Shown here piece after piece: positions 19,160 through 27,797 of a DNA stretch of 64,000 nt. Origin of the DNA: Bacteroidales bacterium (GTDB lineage Bacteria > Bacteroidota > Bacteroidia > Bacteroidales > VadinHA17); NCBI GenBank assembly GCA_016709865.1, contig JADJLX010000005.1:1550001-1614000 (forward strand). The letters run 5' to 3'. The notes below the pieces were generated by a model, which was given only the letters and a program-made list of their open reading frames with translations, did no database searches and had not been told where the DNA came from. Positions within the stretch are counted from its first letter, which is position 1; every line of letters begins with the position of its first letter. Position numbers and translations under genes: made by a program.

Positions 19160-20494
19160 ATGAGAAAGAAGAATAATAAGAAACTGTTTATTATTGACAC
19201 TAATGTTTTACTTCACGATTATAAATGCATTTACAATTTTGAGGAAAATGATGTTATTATACCGATAGTTGTACTTGAGGAGCTTGATAAATTCAAAAGA
19301 GGAAATGACCTTATTAATTTCCATGCAAGGGAGTTCACCAGAGAGCTGGACAAACTTTCAGGAGATTTGCTGCTTACTGCAAATATACCTCTTGGAGAAA
19401 ACCTTGGGAACCTTCATATTGAAACCGGTAAGGATTTCTCTGAAAAGGTAAATCAGTCATTCCCTGAAAGAACCGCTGACCACAGGATACTGGCAATATC
19501 CGAATATGTCTGCACATCAAATAAAGACAAGACAGTTGTGCTTATCACAAAAGATATCAACCTGAGGATGAAAGCCAAATCACTCGGAATAATTGCCCAG
19601 GATTATGAGAATGACAAGGTTGCTGATATCGACGATCTCTACAAAGGCATAACAATAATGGAAGGTGTCGATCAAACTCTTATCAGCAAGCTTTATGAGC
19701 TGCCTGAAGGGGTCAGTTCAGAAGAATTCAAACTCGAGAAAGATATGAAAGGGCACCAGTTTTTTATAATGAAAAACAACGGATCCAGTGCCCTGGCTCA
19801 TTATAACCCTGTGAGTAAAAACCTTACCAGGGTGATCAAGCAAACTACTTATGGTATAGATCCCCGTAATGCTGAACAAACATTTGCCATAGAGGCACTC
19901 TCAAATCCTGATATTCAGCTGGTTTCACTTACCGGAAAAGCCGGCACGGGAAAAACTCTTCTTGCACTGGCTGCTGCGCTTCAGCAACATAAAAGATACA
20001 AACAGATCTTTCTTGCCCGTCCAATAGTCCCGCTTGCAAACCGCGATCTCGGTTTCCTTCCTGGTGACGTAAAAGAAAAAATGGATCCTTACATGCAGCC
20101 TCTGTATGATAACCTTACCGTAATAAAACATAAATTCAGTCATCAGAGTCCCGAATTCCTTCGTATTAATGATATGATGAAAGAGGATAAGCTTGTTATA
20201 ACTCCCCTTGCATATATCAGAGGAAGAAGCCTTTCAAGCATATTCTTTATTGTAGATGAGGCCCAGAACCTTACTCCCCACGAGATAAAAACAATCATTA
20301 CAAGGGCAGGCGAAGGAACAAAAATGGTATTTACAGGCGATATAGAACAGATAGATTCTCCATACCTCGACACTGCATCAAACGGACTTAGTTACCTGTC
20401 GGATAAAATGAAGAATCAGGATATTTTTGCCCATGTGAACCTTGTAAAAGGAGAAAGGAGCTTTCTGGCTGAACTGGCCAGTAAATTATTATAA
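19160..20494 (+). CDS. PIN domain plus PhoH-family ATPase
   Basis: The 444-residue cytoplasmic protein has a PIN ribonuclease domain first (KLFIIDTNVLLHD, then conserved acidic residues and LITKDINLRMKAKSLG, about 8-150). A PhoH ATPase follows (about 240-440) with Walker A GKAGTGKTLL and Walker B FIVDEAQNLTPHE. This PhoH2-like fusion is known as an RNA helicase/nuclease in other bacteria; its role here is inferred. The longest frame begins at TTG 19106, but that codon is part of the promoter -7 box. ATG 19160 starts two codons before the PIN core. The stop codon merges into a heptamer tract. Confidence 0.93.
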   Translation: MRKKNNKKLFIIDTNVLLHDYKCIYNFEENDVIIPIVVLEELDKFKRGNDLINFHAREFTRELDKLSGDLLLTANIPLGENLGNLHIETGKDFSEKVNQSFPERTADHRILAISEYVCTSNKDKTVVLITKDINLRMKAKSLGIIAQDYENDKVADIDDLYKGITIMEGVDQTLISKLYELPEGVSSEEFKLEKDMKGHQFFIMKNNGSSALAHYNPVSKNLTRVIKQTTYGIDPRNAEQTFAIEALSNPDIQLVSLTGKAGTGKTLLALAAALQQHKRYKQIFLARPIVPLANRDLGFLPGDVKEKMDPYMQPLYDNLTVIKHKFSHQSPEFLRINDMMKEDKLVITPLAYIRGRSLSSIFFIVDEAQNLTPHEIKTIITRAGEGTKMVFTGDIEQIDSPYLDTASNGLSYLSDKMKNQDIFAHVNLVKGERSFLAELASKLL

Positions 20495-20528
20495 GTTAAA
20501 AGGCAAAAGGCAAAAGTTAAAAGTCAAA
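20494..20528. repeat. Degenerate heptamer tandem repeat after phoH, five units
   Basis: AGTTAAA, AGGCAAA, AGGCAAA, AGTTAAA and AGTCAAA run head to tail from the last base of the phoH stop codon. The unit is close to a rotation of the folC leader heptamer (AAAGTTA against AAAGTTC). Confidence 0.75.
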
Positions 20529-20558
20529 GTTAAATACATAACTAACCCTATTTATAGT

Positions 20559-21239
20559 ATGAAAACAAGAACTATCCAGCTAACCGCAGTATTGATAATT
20601 ACATTACTTCTGATCCCATCTGCCATTATGGCTCAGGGAAAAGCTAAAAAAGAAAAGGCTCCAAAAGCTCCAAAGGGTACAGTAATGCTCTTCAATGGCA
20701 AGAACCTTGATAATTGGGTATTTCACCTTAAAGATCCTGCTGTCGATCCTGCTAAAGTGTTCACTGTTCAGGATGGTGTAATTCACATTAAAGGTGATCC
20801 TTTCGGGTATATGCGCACAAAGGAATCTTATTCAGATTATAAACTTCATGTTGAATACCGGTACCCGGTTGAATTGTCGAACAGCGGTGTGTTTATACAT
20901 GGACAGGGAGCTGATACAATCTGGCTGAAATGCATTGAATGTCAGCTGAAAGCGGGCAGTGCAGGTGATTTTGTCTGCATGAACGGGTCTGATATGAATG
21001 AGAGAAAAGATAAAGCCAACCGTGTTGTAAGAAAACTTGCAGAATCTAATGAAAAACCTGTGGGAGAATGGAATACAATAGAGGTTACATGCAAGGCTAA
21101 CACTATAGAGGTTGTTGTTAACGGATTAACACAGAATAAAGGGACTAATTTAAATATCACCTCAGGAAGTATCTGCCTGCAGAGTGAAGGAAAAGCTATC
21201 GAATTCAGAAATGTATTTCTGACACCACTTAAAAAATAG
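20559..21239 (+). CDS. Secreted DUF1080 (3-keto-disaccharide hydrolase-like) protein
   Basis: The 226-residue product has a signal peptide (ending ...SAIMAQG) followed by a lysine/proline-rich linker (KAKKEKAPKAPKG). A single DUF1080 jelly-roll domain covers the rest: MLFNGKNLDNWVFH near 45, then DGVIHIKG, YSDYKLHVEYRYP, NSGVFIHG and a C-terminal GSICLQSEGKAIEFRNV strand. Members bind or cleave glycosides; family enzymes acting on 3-keto sugars are known. It is the first gene of a close plus-strand run; the mtaB start lies one base after its stop. Confidence 0.88.
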   Translation: MKTRTIQLTAVLIITLLLIPSAIMAQGKAKKEKAPKAPKGTVMLFNGKNLDNWVFHLKDPAVDPAKVFTVQDGVIHIKGDPFGYMRTKESYSDYKLHVEYRYPVELSNSGVFIHGQGADTIWLKCIECQLKAGSAGDFVCMNGSDMNERKDKANRVVRKLAESNEKPVGEWNTIEVTCKANTIEVVVNGLTQNKGTNLNITSGSICLQSEGKAIEFRNVFLTPLKK

Positions 21240-21240
21240 G

Positions 21241-22544
21241 ATGGAGATCCCTAAAAAAAAGTTGCATTTCATACACTTGGCTGTAAGCTGAATTTTGCAG
21301 AAACTTCAACTATCTCAAGATCATTCCCGGAGGAAAAATTTGAGAGGGTGCCTGCAAATACGAAGGCTGATATATATGTAATAAACACATGTTCTGTTAC
21401 AGACGCAGCTGATAAAAAATGCCGGCAGGCAATAAAGAAATTTATCACCCTGTCGCCCGATGCATTTATTGCAGTTGTGGGATGCTATGCCCAGCTAAAA
21501 CCTCAGGAGATCTCATCAATTCCGGGGGTTGATCTTGTACTGGGCACAAATGAAAAATTCGATATTACTGATTATATATCCGGCTTAAAGAAAAGATCAC
21601 ATGCAGAGATCCATTCATGCGATCTTTCATCTTCAGACTCCTTTAATCAGTCGTATTCAATGGGCGACCGCACACGATCTTTCCTTAAAGTCCAGGATGG
21701 TTGCGATTACGGCTGCTCATACTGCACAATACCACTTGCACGGGGAAAAAGCAGGAATCCTGAAATCGACTCTATCTTAAGTGAAGCAGAAAAAATAGCT
21801 GAAATAGGTGTAAAAGAGATTGTTATAACCGGCGTAAATATAGGCGACTTCGGAAAATCCACAGGAGGCTCATTTGCTGAACTTCTTAAAGAACTTATCG
21901 GAATAAACGGTATAGAGAGGTACCGGATCTCTTCCATCGAGCCAAATCTGCTTACAGATGAAATAATTGAGATGACTGCGGCTAATGAAAAGATACTGCC
22001 CCACTTCCACATTCCGCTTCAGAGCGGCTGCAATAAAATCCTTGGTCTGATGAGAAGGAGATACACACGGGAAGTGTTTGCTGACAGGGTAAATGCAGTA
22101 ATAAAGAAAATACCTTTTGCAGGTATCGGGGCTGATGTTATTATAGGATTCCCAGGTGAAACAAAAGCTGATTTTGATGATACTTATTCGTTTATTGAAA
22201 GCTTACCTCTCTCCTATCTCCACGTTTTCACATTCTCTGAAAGACCCGATACCGCAGCTGAGAAACTTCCCGGAAAAGTTGATCATAATGAGAAGGATGC
22301 AAGAAGTAAAAAGCTTATTTCCCTTTCTGAAATGAAGAGCCTTGAATTTTACAAATCCAATCTCGGACTCGAAACAAAAGTATTGTTTGAAAGAACACGC
22401 TCAGGGGGATTAATAACCGGATTTACATCGAATTATATAAGAGTGGAACATCCATGGAATGCCAGACTTGCAGGTACTGTAAGACGGGTTATGCTTAAGA
22501 AAATAGAACCAGGTGGAAGGATTAGTGTTGAATTAACTGACTGA
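21241..22544 (+). CDS. mtaB: tRNA t6A37 methylthiotransferase, apparent frameshift at an A8 run
   Basis: Homology to MtaB covers about 434 residues. The radical-SAM cluster is CDYGCSYCTIP and the MTTase N-domain has TLGCKLNFAETS, NTCSVTDAADKKC and GCYAQLKP; a TRAM-like domain ends the protein. The enzyme adds a methylthio group to t6A37 of tRNA. ATG 21241 opens a frame that stops at TGA 21289-21291. The homologous frame begins right after a TAA at 21252-21254 and has no ATG before GTG 21348, which would drop the first cluster cysteine. One extra A in CCT-A8-G (21253-21260) joins the two frames perfectly. Either a base is missing or transcript slippage restores the frame. Confidence 0.85.
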
Positions 22545-22547
22545 AAA

Positions 22548-23345
22548 ATGATCAACCTTAAAGAGATTTGCACACAAGTTGAAAATAGTGCCCGCGAAAC
22601 AGGAGCTTTCATAAGAAGAGAAGCTGAGAACTTTGATATCAGCAGGACAGAAACCAAAGGATTAAATGACTTTGTCAGTTACGTTGATAAGACTTCTGAA
22701 AAAATGCTTGTTGCAAAACTGAGTCAGCTTCTTCCGGAAGCAGGATTCAAAACAGAAGAGGGGACAATTGAAAAAACAGGTATAAAATACTGCTGGGTAA
22801 TCGATCCGCTCGATGGCACTACAAATTTCCTTCATGGACTTAACCCTTATGCTATAAGTATTGGACTGATGGAATATGATGAAGTTGTTGCCGGAGTGGT
22901 ATATGTCATTAAAGAAGATGAAATGTTTACCGCCTGGAAAGATGGGGGAGCATGGCTTAACGGGAGGCAGATCCATGTTTCAAAAGCAAAAAAAATATCT
23001 GCCAGCCTGATCGCAACCGGTTTCCCTTATAGTGATTTCAGCCGTTTGGATAATTATATGAATTGTTTCACCTGGTTCTGCAAAAATTCTCAGGGAGTCA
23101 GACGTTTAGGATCTGCGGCAACAGATATTGCATATATTGCCTGTGGCAGGTTTGAAGTATTCTACGAATATGGTCTTCATGCATGGGATATAGCTGCCGG
23201 AATAATCATTTTACGCGAAGCCGGGGGAAAAATAAGCGACTTTGCAGGGAATGAGAAAAACCTTTCCGGAGAAGAAATTGTGGCAGCAAACAGCGCAGTA
23301 TTTCCTGAAGTTCTGGAAATTGTGCGTAAATTTATGCAGAATTAG
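22548..23345 (+). CDS. Inositol monophosphatase family protein
   Basis: The 265-residue cytoplasmic enzyme has the family's lithium-sensitive phosphatase motifs: a Glu in AGFKTEEGT, the metal site DPLDGTTNFLHG, and WDIAAGIIILREAGG. VRRLGSAATDIAYIACGRFE is also typical of SuhB-like proteins. It releases phosphate from inositol phosphate or a related sugar phosphate. The start lies three bases after the mtaB stop, so the genes are co-transcribed. The precise substrate cannot be told from sequence. Confidence 0.92.
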   Translation: MINLKEICTQVENSARETGAFIRREAENFDISRTETKGLNDFVSYVDKTSEKMLVAKLSQLLPEAGFKTEEGTIEKTGIKYCWVIDPLDGTTNFLHGLNPYAISIGLMEYDEVVAGVVYVIKEDEMFTAWKDGGAWLNGRQIHVSKAKKISASLIATGFPYSDFSRLDNYMNCFTWFCKNSQGVRRLGSAATDIAYIACGRFEVFYEYGLHAWDIAAGIIILREAGGKISDFAGNEKNLSGEEIVAANSAVFPEVLEIVRKFMQN

Positions 23346-23356
23346 TCTTTTTTTAA

Positions 23357-24241
23357 ATGAGCGCAATTGCCTACTATATTTTCTATCCTCTGAACTGGAT
23401 AGTTACTCTCCTGCCGCTAAGAGTTTTATATATTTTTTCGGACCTGCTTTTTCTTGTACTATATTATTTCCCGTCATACCGGAGAAAAGTAGTCGCAACA
23501 AACCTCAAAAATTCTTTCCCTGAAAAATCTGAAACCGAACTCAAAATAATTGAAAAGAAGTTTTACAGACATCTTTCTGACCTTTTTATTGAGACTCTTA
23601 AGCTCACACATATGTCGGAAAAGGAATTCATGAGCAGGTTTACAGTCACCAACCTTCATATTATTGAAAAGCTCCTTGAGGAGAAACGCGATACTATTGC
23701 TGTGCTGGGACATTACAACAACTGGGAATGGCTCGGAGCCTTCCCTATGTACACAAAATATAAAGCAGTATCTATTTATAAACCACTTCAGAACAAGTAT
23801 TTCGACAGGTTCATAAATAGCCTTAGAACCAAACATGGAATGGTACTCACCTCGATGGCTAACATTATCAGAGAGATAATCAACGATAGAAAGAATAATA
23901 TCAATACAATCTCAGCTTTTATCTCAGATCAGATACCAATAAAGACTGAAATTAAATACTGGACTACTTTTCTGAATCAGGATACACCGGTATATTTGGG
24001 AACTGAAAAAGTTGCCTCCAAATATGATATGGCAATTGTGTTTTTCAATATTCAGAAAATCAAACGAGGTTATTACAATCTTAATATTGAACTGCTTTTT
24101 GAACATACTTCTGGCCTTCCTGAGCACCTCATAACAGATACTCACGTAAATCGTCTCGAAGAGTTAATAAGAGAGAAACCTGAATTCTGGATCTGGAGCC
24201 ACCGCCGCTGGAAACATAAGAGACCGGTAGAAAATGCTTAA
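23357..24241 (+). CDS. LpxL/HtrB-type lysophospholipid acyltransferase
   Basis: The 294-residue protein starts with a membrane helix (about 5-45) and has the acyltransferase HxxxxE motif in GHYNNWEW (about 120). Further typical blocks are KPLQNKYFDRFINSLRTKHG, FISDQIP and a C-terminal FWIWSHRRWKHKRP. These enzymes add secondary acyl chains to lipid A at the inner membrane. The next gene overlaps its last 8 bases, placing it in a lipid and surface-glycan operon. Confidence 0.92.
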   Translation: MSAIAYYIFYPLNWIVTLLPLRVLYIFSDLLFLVLYYFPSYRRKVVATNLKNSFPEKSETELKIIEKKFYRHLSDLFIETLKLTHMSEKEFMSRFTVTNLHIIEKLLEEKRDTIAVLGHYNNWEWLGAFPMYTKYKAVSIYKPLQNKYFDRFINSLRTKHGMVLTSMANIIREIINDRKNNINTISAFISDQIPIKTEIKYWTTFLNQDTPVYLGTEKVASKYDMAIVFFNIQKIKRGYYNLNIELLFEHTSGLPEHLITDTHVNRLEELIREKPEFWIWSHRRWKHKRPVENA

Positions 24242-25271
24242 AACTGCAATAGTAATATTAAACTGGAATGGTATTGGTTTTCTTAAACAATTCCTACAGA
24301 CAGTTATCGATCATTCAGCTGATATTAATACAGTTATATATATTGCTGATAATGGATCAACTGATGGTTCTGCTGAATGGATTGAAGAAAACCACAAAGA
24401 TGTAAAACTGATCAGGCTTGGTAAAAATCATGGATTTGCCGGTGGCTACAATCTTGCACTGGCAAAGATAAAAGCAGAGTATTACATACTCCTCAACTCA
24501 GACATTGAGGTAACTGCAGGATGGCTGCAACCGCTTGTTGATTATATGGATAGGTATCCTGATGTTGCATCATGCCAACCTAAAATTCTAGCTTATAATA
24601 ATAAAGCTTACTTTGAATATGCCGGGGCAGCCGGAGGATATATAGATAAGTACGGGTATCCTTTCTGCAGAGGCAGGATCCTTCATAAAACCGAAAAGGA
24701 TACAGGGCAGTACGATGATCCGGTCGATACCTTCTGGTCGAGCGGAGCCTGCATGATAGTGCGTGCCTCAACCTGGAAAAAGTGCGGAGGACTCGACGCT
24801 GCCTTCTTTGCCCATATGGAGGAAATTGATCTCTGCTGGCGGTTCCATAAAGCAGGATTCAGGGTCTGCTGTAATCCTGCATCTGTTGTTTACCATGTAG
24901 GAGGAGGCACTCTTCCATACAACTCCAGGCTGAAAACCTACCTGAACTTCAGGAACAGCCTCTTCATGCTATTTAAAAACCTCCCGGATAAAGATCTTGA
25001 GAATATTATCTACAGGCGCAAACTCCTCGACGGATTGGCAGGGTTGTTCTTCCTGCTGAAAGGTCAGTTCGGCAATATTAAATCAATCCTTAAAGCCCAC
25101 AGGGATTTCTTCAAGTGCGACAGTATACTTGTTGATAAAAGAGTAATCGTCAAAAAACTTGAAAAGGAAAATTATTATGTGCCTGTTTTGAACAAGAGCA
25201 TCATTTTTGAGTTTTATGCTAAACAAAACAAGACATTCAGAAGCATAAAAGGAACAAACAATTTAAAATGA
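24234..25271 (+). CDS. Family 2 glycosyltransferase
   Basis: This is a 345-residue GT-A fold enzyme: AIVILNWNG at the N-terminus, NGSTDGS, the nucleotide-sugar motif ILLNSDIEVT, and SGACMIVR followed by HMEEIDLCWR. It resembles rhamnosyltransferase-type enzymes for surface polysaccharide. A hydrophobic helix near 260-275 may sit at the membrane. It overlaps the acyltransferase gene by 8 bases and the next gene by 4 (ATGA). Sugar donor and acceptor are unknown. Confidence 0.92.
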   Translation: MLKTAIVILNWNGIGFLKQFLQTVIDHSADINTVIYIADNGSTDGSAEWIEENHKDVKLIRLGKNHGFAGGYNLALAKIKAEYYILLNSDIEVTAGWLQPLVDYMDRYPDVASCQPKILAYNNKAYFEYAGAAGGYIDKYGYPFCRGRILHKTEKDTGQYDDPVDTFWSSGACMIVRASTWKKCGGLDAAFFAHMEEIDLCWRFHKAGFRVCCNPASVVYHVGGGTLPYNSRLKTYLNFRNSLFMLFKNLPDKDLENIIYRRKLLDGLAGLFFLLKGQFGNIKSILKAHRDFFKCDSILVDKRVIVKKLEKENYYVPVLNKSIIFEFYAKQNKTFRSIKGTNNLK

Positions 25272-26437
25272 GAAAAATTCAAATGCTGATATTCTTTTCA
25301 ATAGTACTCGTACTTTACTCACTGGTAAATATTTACATCTTCTATAAGGGTTATGGGGCAATTCCTGCGCTGCACGATAACAGACTCCTCTACTCAATCG
25401 TTTTCTTCTTCCTCGCAGCCGTATTCATAGCCGCCAAGTTTCTCGAATCTAGGCACTCCTCGGTTATAACAGATGTCTTTAATATAATTGGAGGATTCTG
25501 GATGGCATTTATGCTTTACGGATTCTTATTTTTCCTGATATCTGATATTGTTCTGCTGTTTCTGAGGGTTTCACACCTCATCAGCGGTGATAATATCTTA
25601 CTGTACAAGAAGTGGGCCTTCATTGCAACAATCTCTTTATCTGCAGTTTTAATCATAGGTGGTTTTATAAATGCGGTCATTCCGGTTGTCAAGGAATATA
25701 ATATTACAATTAATAAATCTGCAGGAGAAATAAAAAACCTGAGGATTGCTGCAGTTTCTGATATTCACCTTGGAAGCATTATAAGAAAAAGAAGCATAAA
25801 GAAACTTTCAACGATGCTTCAGGAGATAAAACCTGATCTTGTTTTGCTGCTTGGAGATATAATTGATGGCGAAATCGGACCTGTACTGAGAGGCGACCTG
25901 CTCCAGTATTTTACATGTCCCAAATGTAATGATGGCCTTTATGCAATTACCGGTAATCATGAATTTATCGGTGGAGGAGGTAAAACAATTCCATACATTG
26001 AAAGCAAGGGGATTAAGGTTCTTAAGGATGAAATGGTAATCCTCGACGGAGGCATTCAGCTACTGGGCAGGATCGACAGAGATTCATTCCGCTTCTACGG
26101 TAAAGAACGTATGCCTCTTAGTCAGCTTATGCAACAGGCTGATACATCCAAACCGGTAATCCTGCTCGACCATCAGCCTTTTCACCTCGATGAGTCTGCC
26201 AGGGCGGGAGTTGATCTTCAGCTTTCAGGACATACTCATAATGGCCAGATGTGGCCCTTAAATTATCTTACAAATAAGATCTATGAGTTAAGTTATGGTT
26301 ACCTGAAAAAAGGCAACTCGCATTTTATTGTATCTTCCGGTTACGGCCTGTGGGGTCCAAGGGTAAGATCAGGAAGCAGATCTGAAGTACTTCTTATTAA
26401 TATTACTTTCTCAGGTTCTGATTTGTCCCCGAAATAG
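25268..26437 (+). CDS. Membrane-anchored metallophosphoesterase
   Basis: The 389-residue protein has four N-terminal membrane helices (about 5-145) and a calcineurin-like phosphoesterase domain. The metal-binding motifs are AVSDIHLGS, LLGDIID, ITGNHEF, LLDHQPFH and SGHTHNGQMWP. A CPKC pair (about 218) precedes the GNHE motif. Relatives include YaeI/YkuE-type enzymes acting on lipid-linked substrates. It ends the 20.5-26.4 kb gene run and meets murF tail-to-tail with 4 bases between. Confidence 0.9.
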   Translation: MRKIQMLIFFSIVLVLYSLVNIYIFYKGYGAIPALHDNRLLYSIVFFFLAAVFIAAKFLESRHSSVITDVFNIIGGFWMAFMLYGFLFFLISDIVLLFLRVSHLISGDNILLYKKWAFIATISLSAVLIIGGFINAVIPVVKEYNITINKSAGEIKNLRIAAVSDIHLGSIIRKRSIKKLSTMLQEIKPDLVLLLGDIIDGEIGPVLRGDLLQYFTCPKCNDGLYAITGNHEFIGGGGKTIPYIESKGIKVLKDEMVILDGGIQLLGRIDRDSFRFYGKERMPLSQLMQQADTSKPVILLDHQPFHLDESARAGVDLQLSGHTHNGQMWPLNYLTNKIYELSYGYLKKGNSHFIVSSGYGLWGPRVRSGSRSEVLLINITFSGSDLSPK

Positions 26438-26441
26438 GCTC

Positions 26442-27734
26442 TTACAAAAGATCGAAAATCTTTTCAAGTCCCATTCCTCTCGATCCCTTAATCAAAACAG
26501 TTTTACCTTTAACTGGTTCATTTTTAAGATATTCTATCAGTTTGCCCTTTTCAAGGAATGATTTTATTCCTGATTTGGCTGATACCCTCTCAAAAACAGG
26601 TCCGACAAGAATCGACTGGGTAAACTTATAAGCCAAGACCTCTTCAAGAATTTTCTTATGCTCCTCTTCACTCTTCTCTCCCAGCTCAAACATATCACCA
26701 AGGATTACCATCTTATTATCCTCTGCAAGTTCAGAGAAGGCTTTGAGGGCCAGATGCATGCTTGTAGGATTTGCATTGTAAGCATCGCAGATAAGAGTAT
26801 TGTTTTTTGTTTTTGTAACCTGTGATCTGTTGTTCGCAGGCTGATAATTCTCAACTGCATCAACAATATCTTTTATATCAACATCAAAGAAGAGACCTGT
26901 CGCAATTGCGGCTTTAAGATTTTCAATATTATAGCTGCCGAATAAATTAGTCTTTATATTATATGTATGGTGCTGATAAGTGGCTTTTATTTCAATATTA
27001 ATTGCTGATGGTACTTGTTCAATACCCAACTCAATTCCAGTAGGATCTGAAAATGGTACAGCTCTGTTAACATTTTTGAATATTTTTTCTGTCAGAAGCG
27101 GGTTAGTATCATTATATAGTGCTACTCCGTTAACCTTCCGTAAATATTCATATAATTCCGTTTTTGCTTTTACTACACCCTCAAAGGAACCGAACCCTTC
27201 AATATGTGCAGTACCTATATTTGTTATAATTCCAAAATCAGGTCTGGCAATAAGGCATAGTGTTCTGATCTCACCAATATGATTAGCCCCAAGCTCTATA
27301 ATCATCATCTGGGTATCTTCCGGGGCTGAAAGAATAGTAAGAGGAACTCCTATATGGTTATTCAGGTTTCCACGGGTATAGTGTACCTTTTTTTTCTTTG
27401 AAACAATAGCAGCAATCAGTTCTTTGGTCGTTGTTTTACCATTGGTTCCGGTAATTGCCAGAACCGGAACCTTCATCTCTTTCCTGTGATGTGTGGCAAG
27501 AGCCTGCAGTTCATTGAGGCAATCATCCACAAGGATAGTATTTTCGGTTTCGAAAAGAGGATCATCAATTACTGCACATATTGCACCTTTCTCAAGAGCC
27601 TCAGCAGCAAATTTATTACCATTGTAGTTCTCTCCCCAAAGGGCAAAAAACAGTTGACCCTTGCTTACTGTGCGCGAATCAGTAGCTATTCCCGTTGACT
27701 CTTTATAGAGTTCATATAGTTGATCTGTCTTCAT
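26442..27734 (-). CDS. murF: UDP-MurNAc-tripeptide:D-Ala-D-Ala ligase
   Basis: The 430-residue cytoplasmic ligase completes the peptidoglycan stem peptide. It shows TDSRTVSKGQLFFALWG, the ATP-binding TGTNGKTTTKE, RGNLNNHIGVP, ELGANHIGEI, TNIGTAHIEGFGS, CDAYNANPTSM and a C-terminal KGSRGMGLE. An upstream in-frame ATG at 27755 lies inside a terminator hairpin, so ATG 27734 (MKTDQLYELY) is preferred. It follows gldJ on the same strand, a gene order also found in Flavobacteria. Confidence 0.95.
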   Translation of the reverse strand: MKTDQLYELYKESTGIATDSRTVSKGQLFFALWGENYNGNKFAAEALEKGAICAVIDDPLFETENTILVDDCLNELQALATHHRKEMKVPVLAITGTNGKTTTKELIAAIVSKKKKVHYTRGNLNNHIGVPLTILSAPEDTQMMIIELGANHIGEIRTLCLIARPDFGIITNIGTAHIEGFGSFEGVVKAKTELYEYLRKVNGVALYNDTNPLLTEKIFKNVNRAVPFSDPTGIELGIEQVPSAINIEIKATYQHHTYNIKTNLFGSYNIENLKAAIATGLFFDVDIKDIVDAVENYQPANNRSQVTKTKNNTLICDAYNANPTSMHLALKAFSELAEDNKMVILGDMFELGEKSEEEHKKILEEVLAYKFTQSILVGPVFERVSAKSGIKSFLEKGKLIEYLKNEPVKGKTVLIKGSRGMGLEKIFDLL

Positions 27735-27740
27735 ATTGGT

Positions 27741-27773
27741 AAAAAAATGCCTCATTATTCAACATAATGAGGC
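27741..27773 (-). terminator. Intrinsic terminator between gldJ and murF
   Basis: On the minus strand GCCTCATTAT (27773-27764) pairs with ATAATGAGGC (27758-27749) around a 5-base loop, followed by a run of seven T. It would end or attenuate transcripts coming from gldJ. Confidence 0.75.
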
Positions 27774-27797
27774 TGTATTTTCAGAGAACTTTTTCTT

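Noticed and set aside
21348..22544. GTG 21348 as the true start of mtaB
   Set aside because: It would remove the TLGCKLNFAET block with a required iron-sulfur cysteine, although that block is fully preserved upstream in the same frame.
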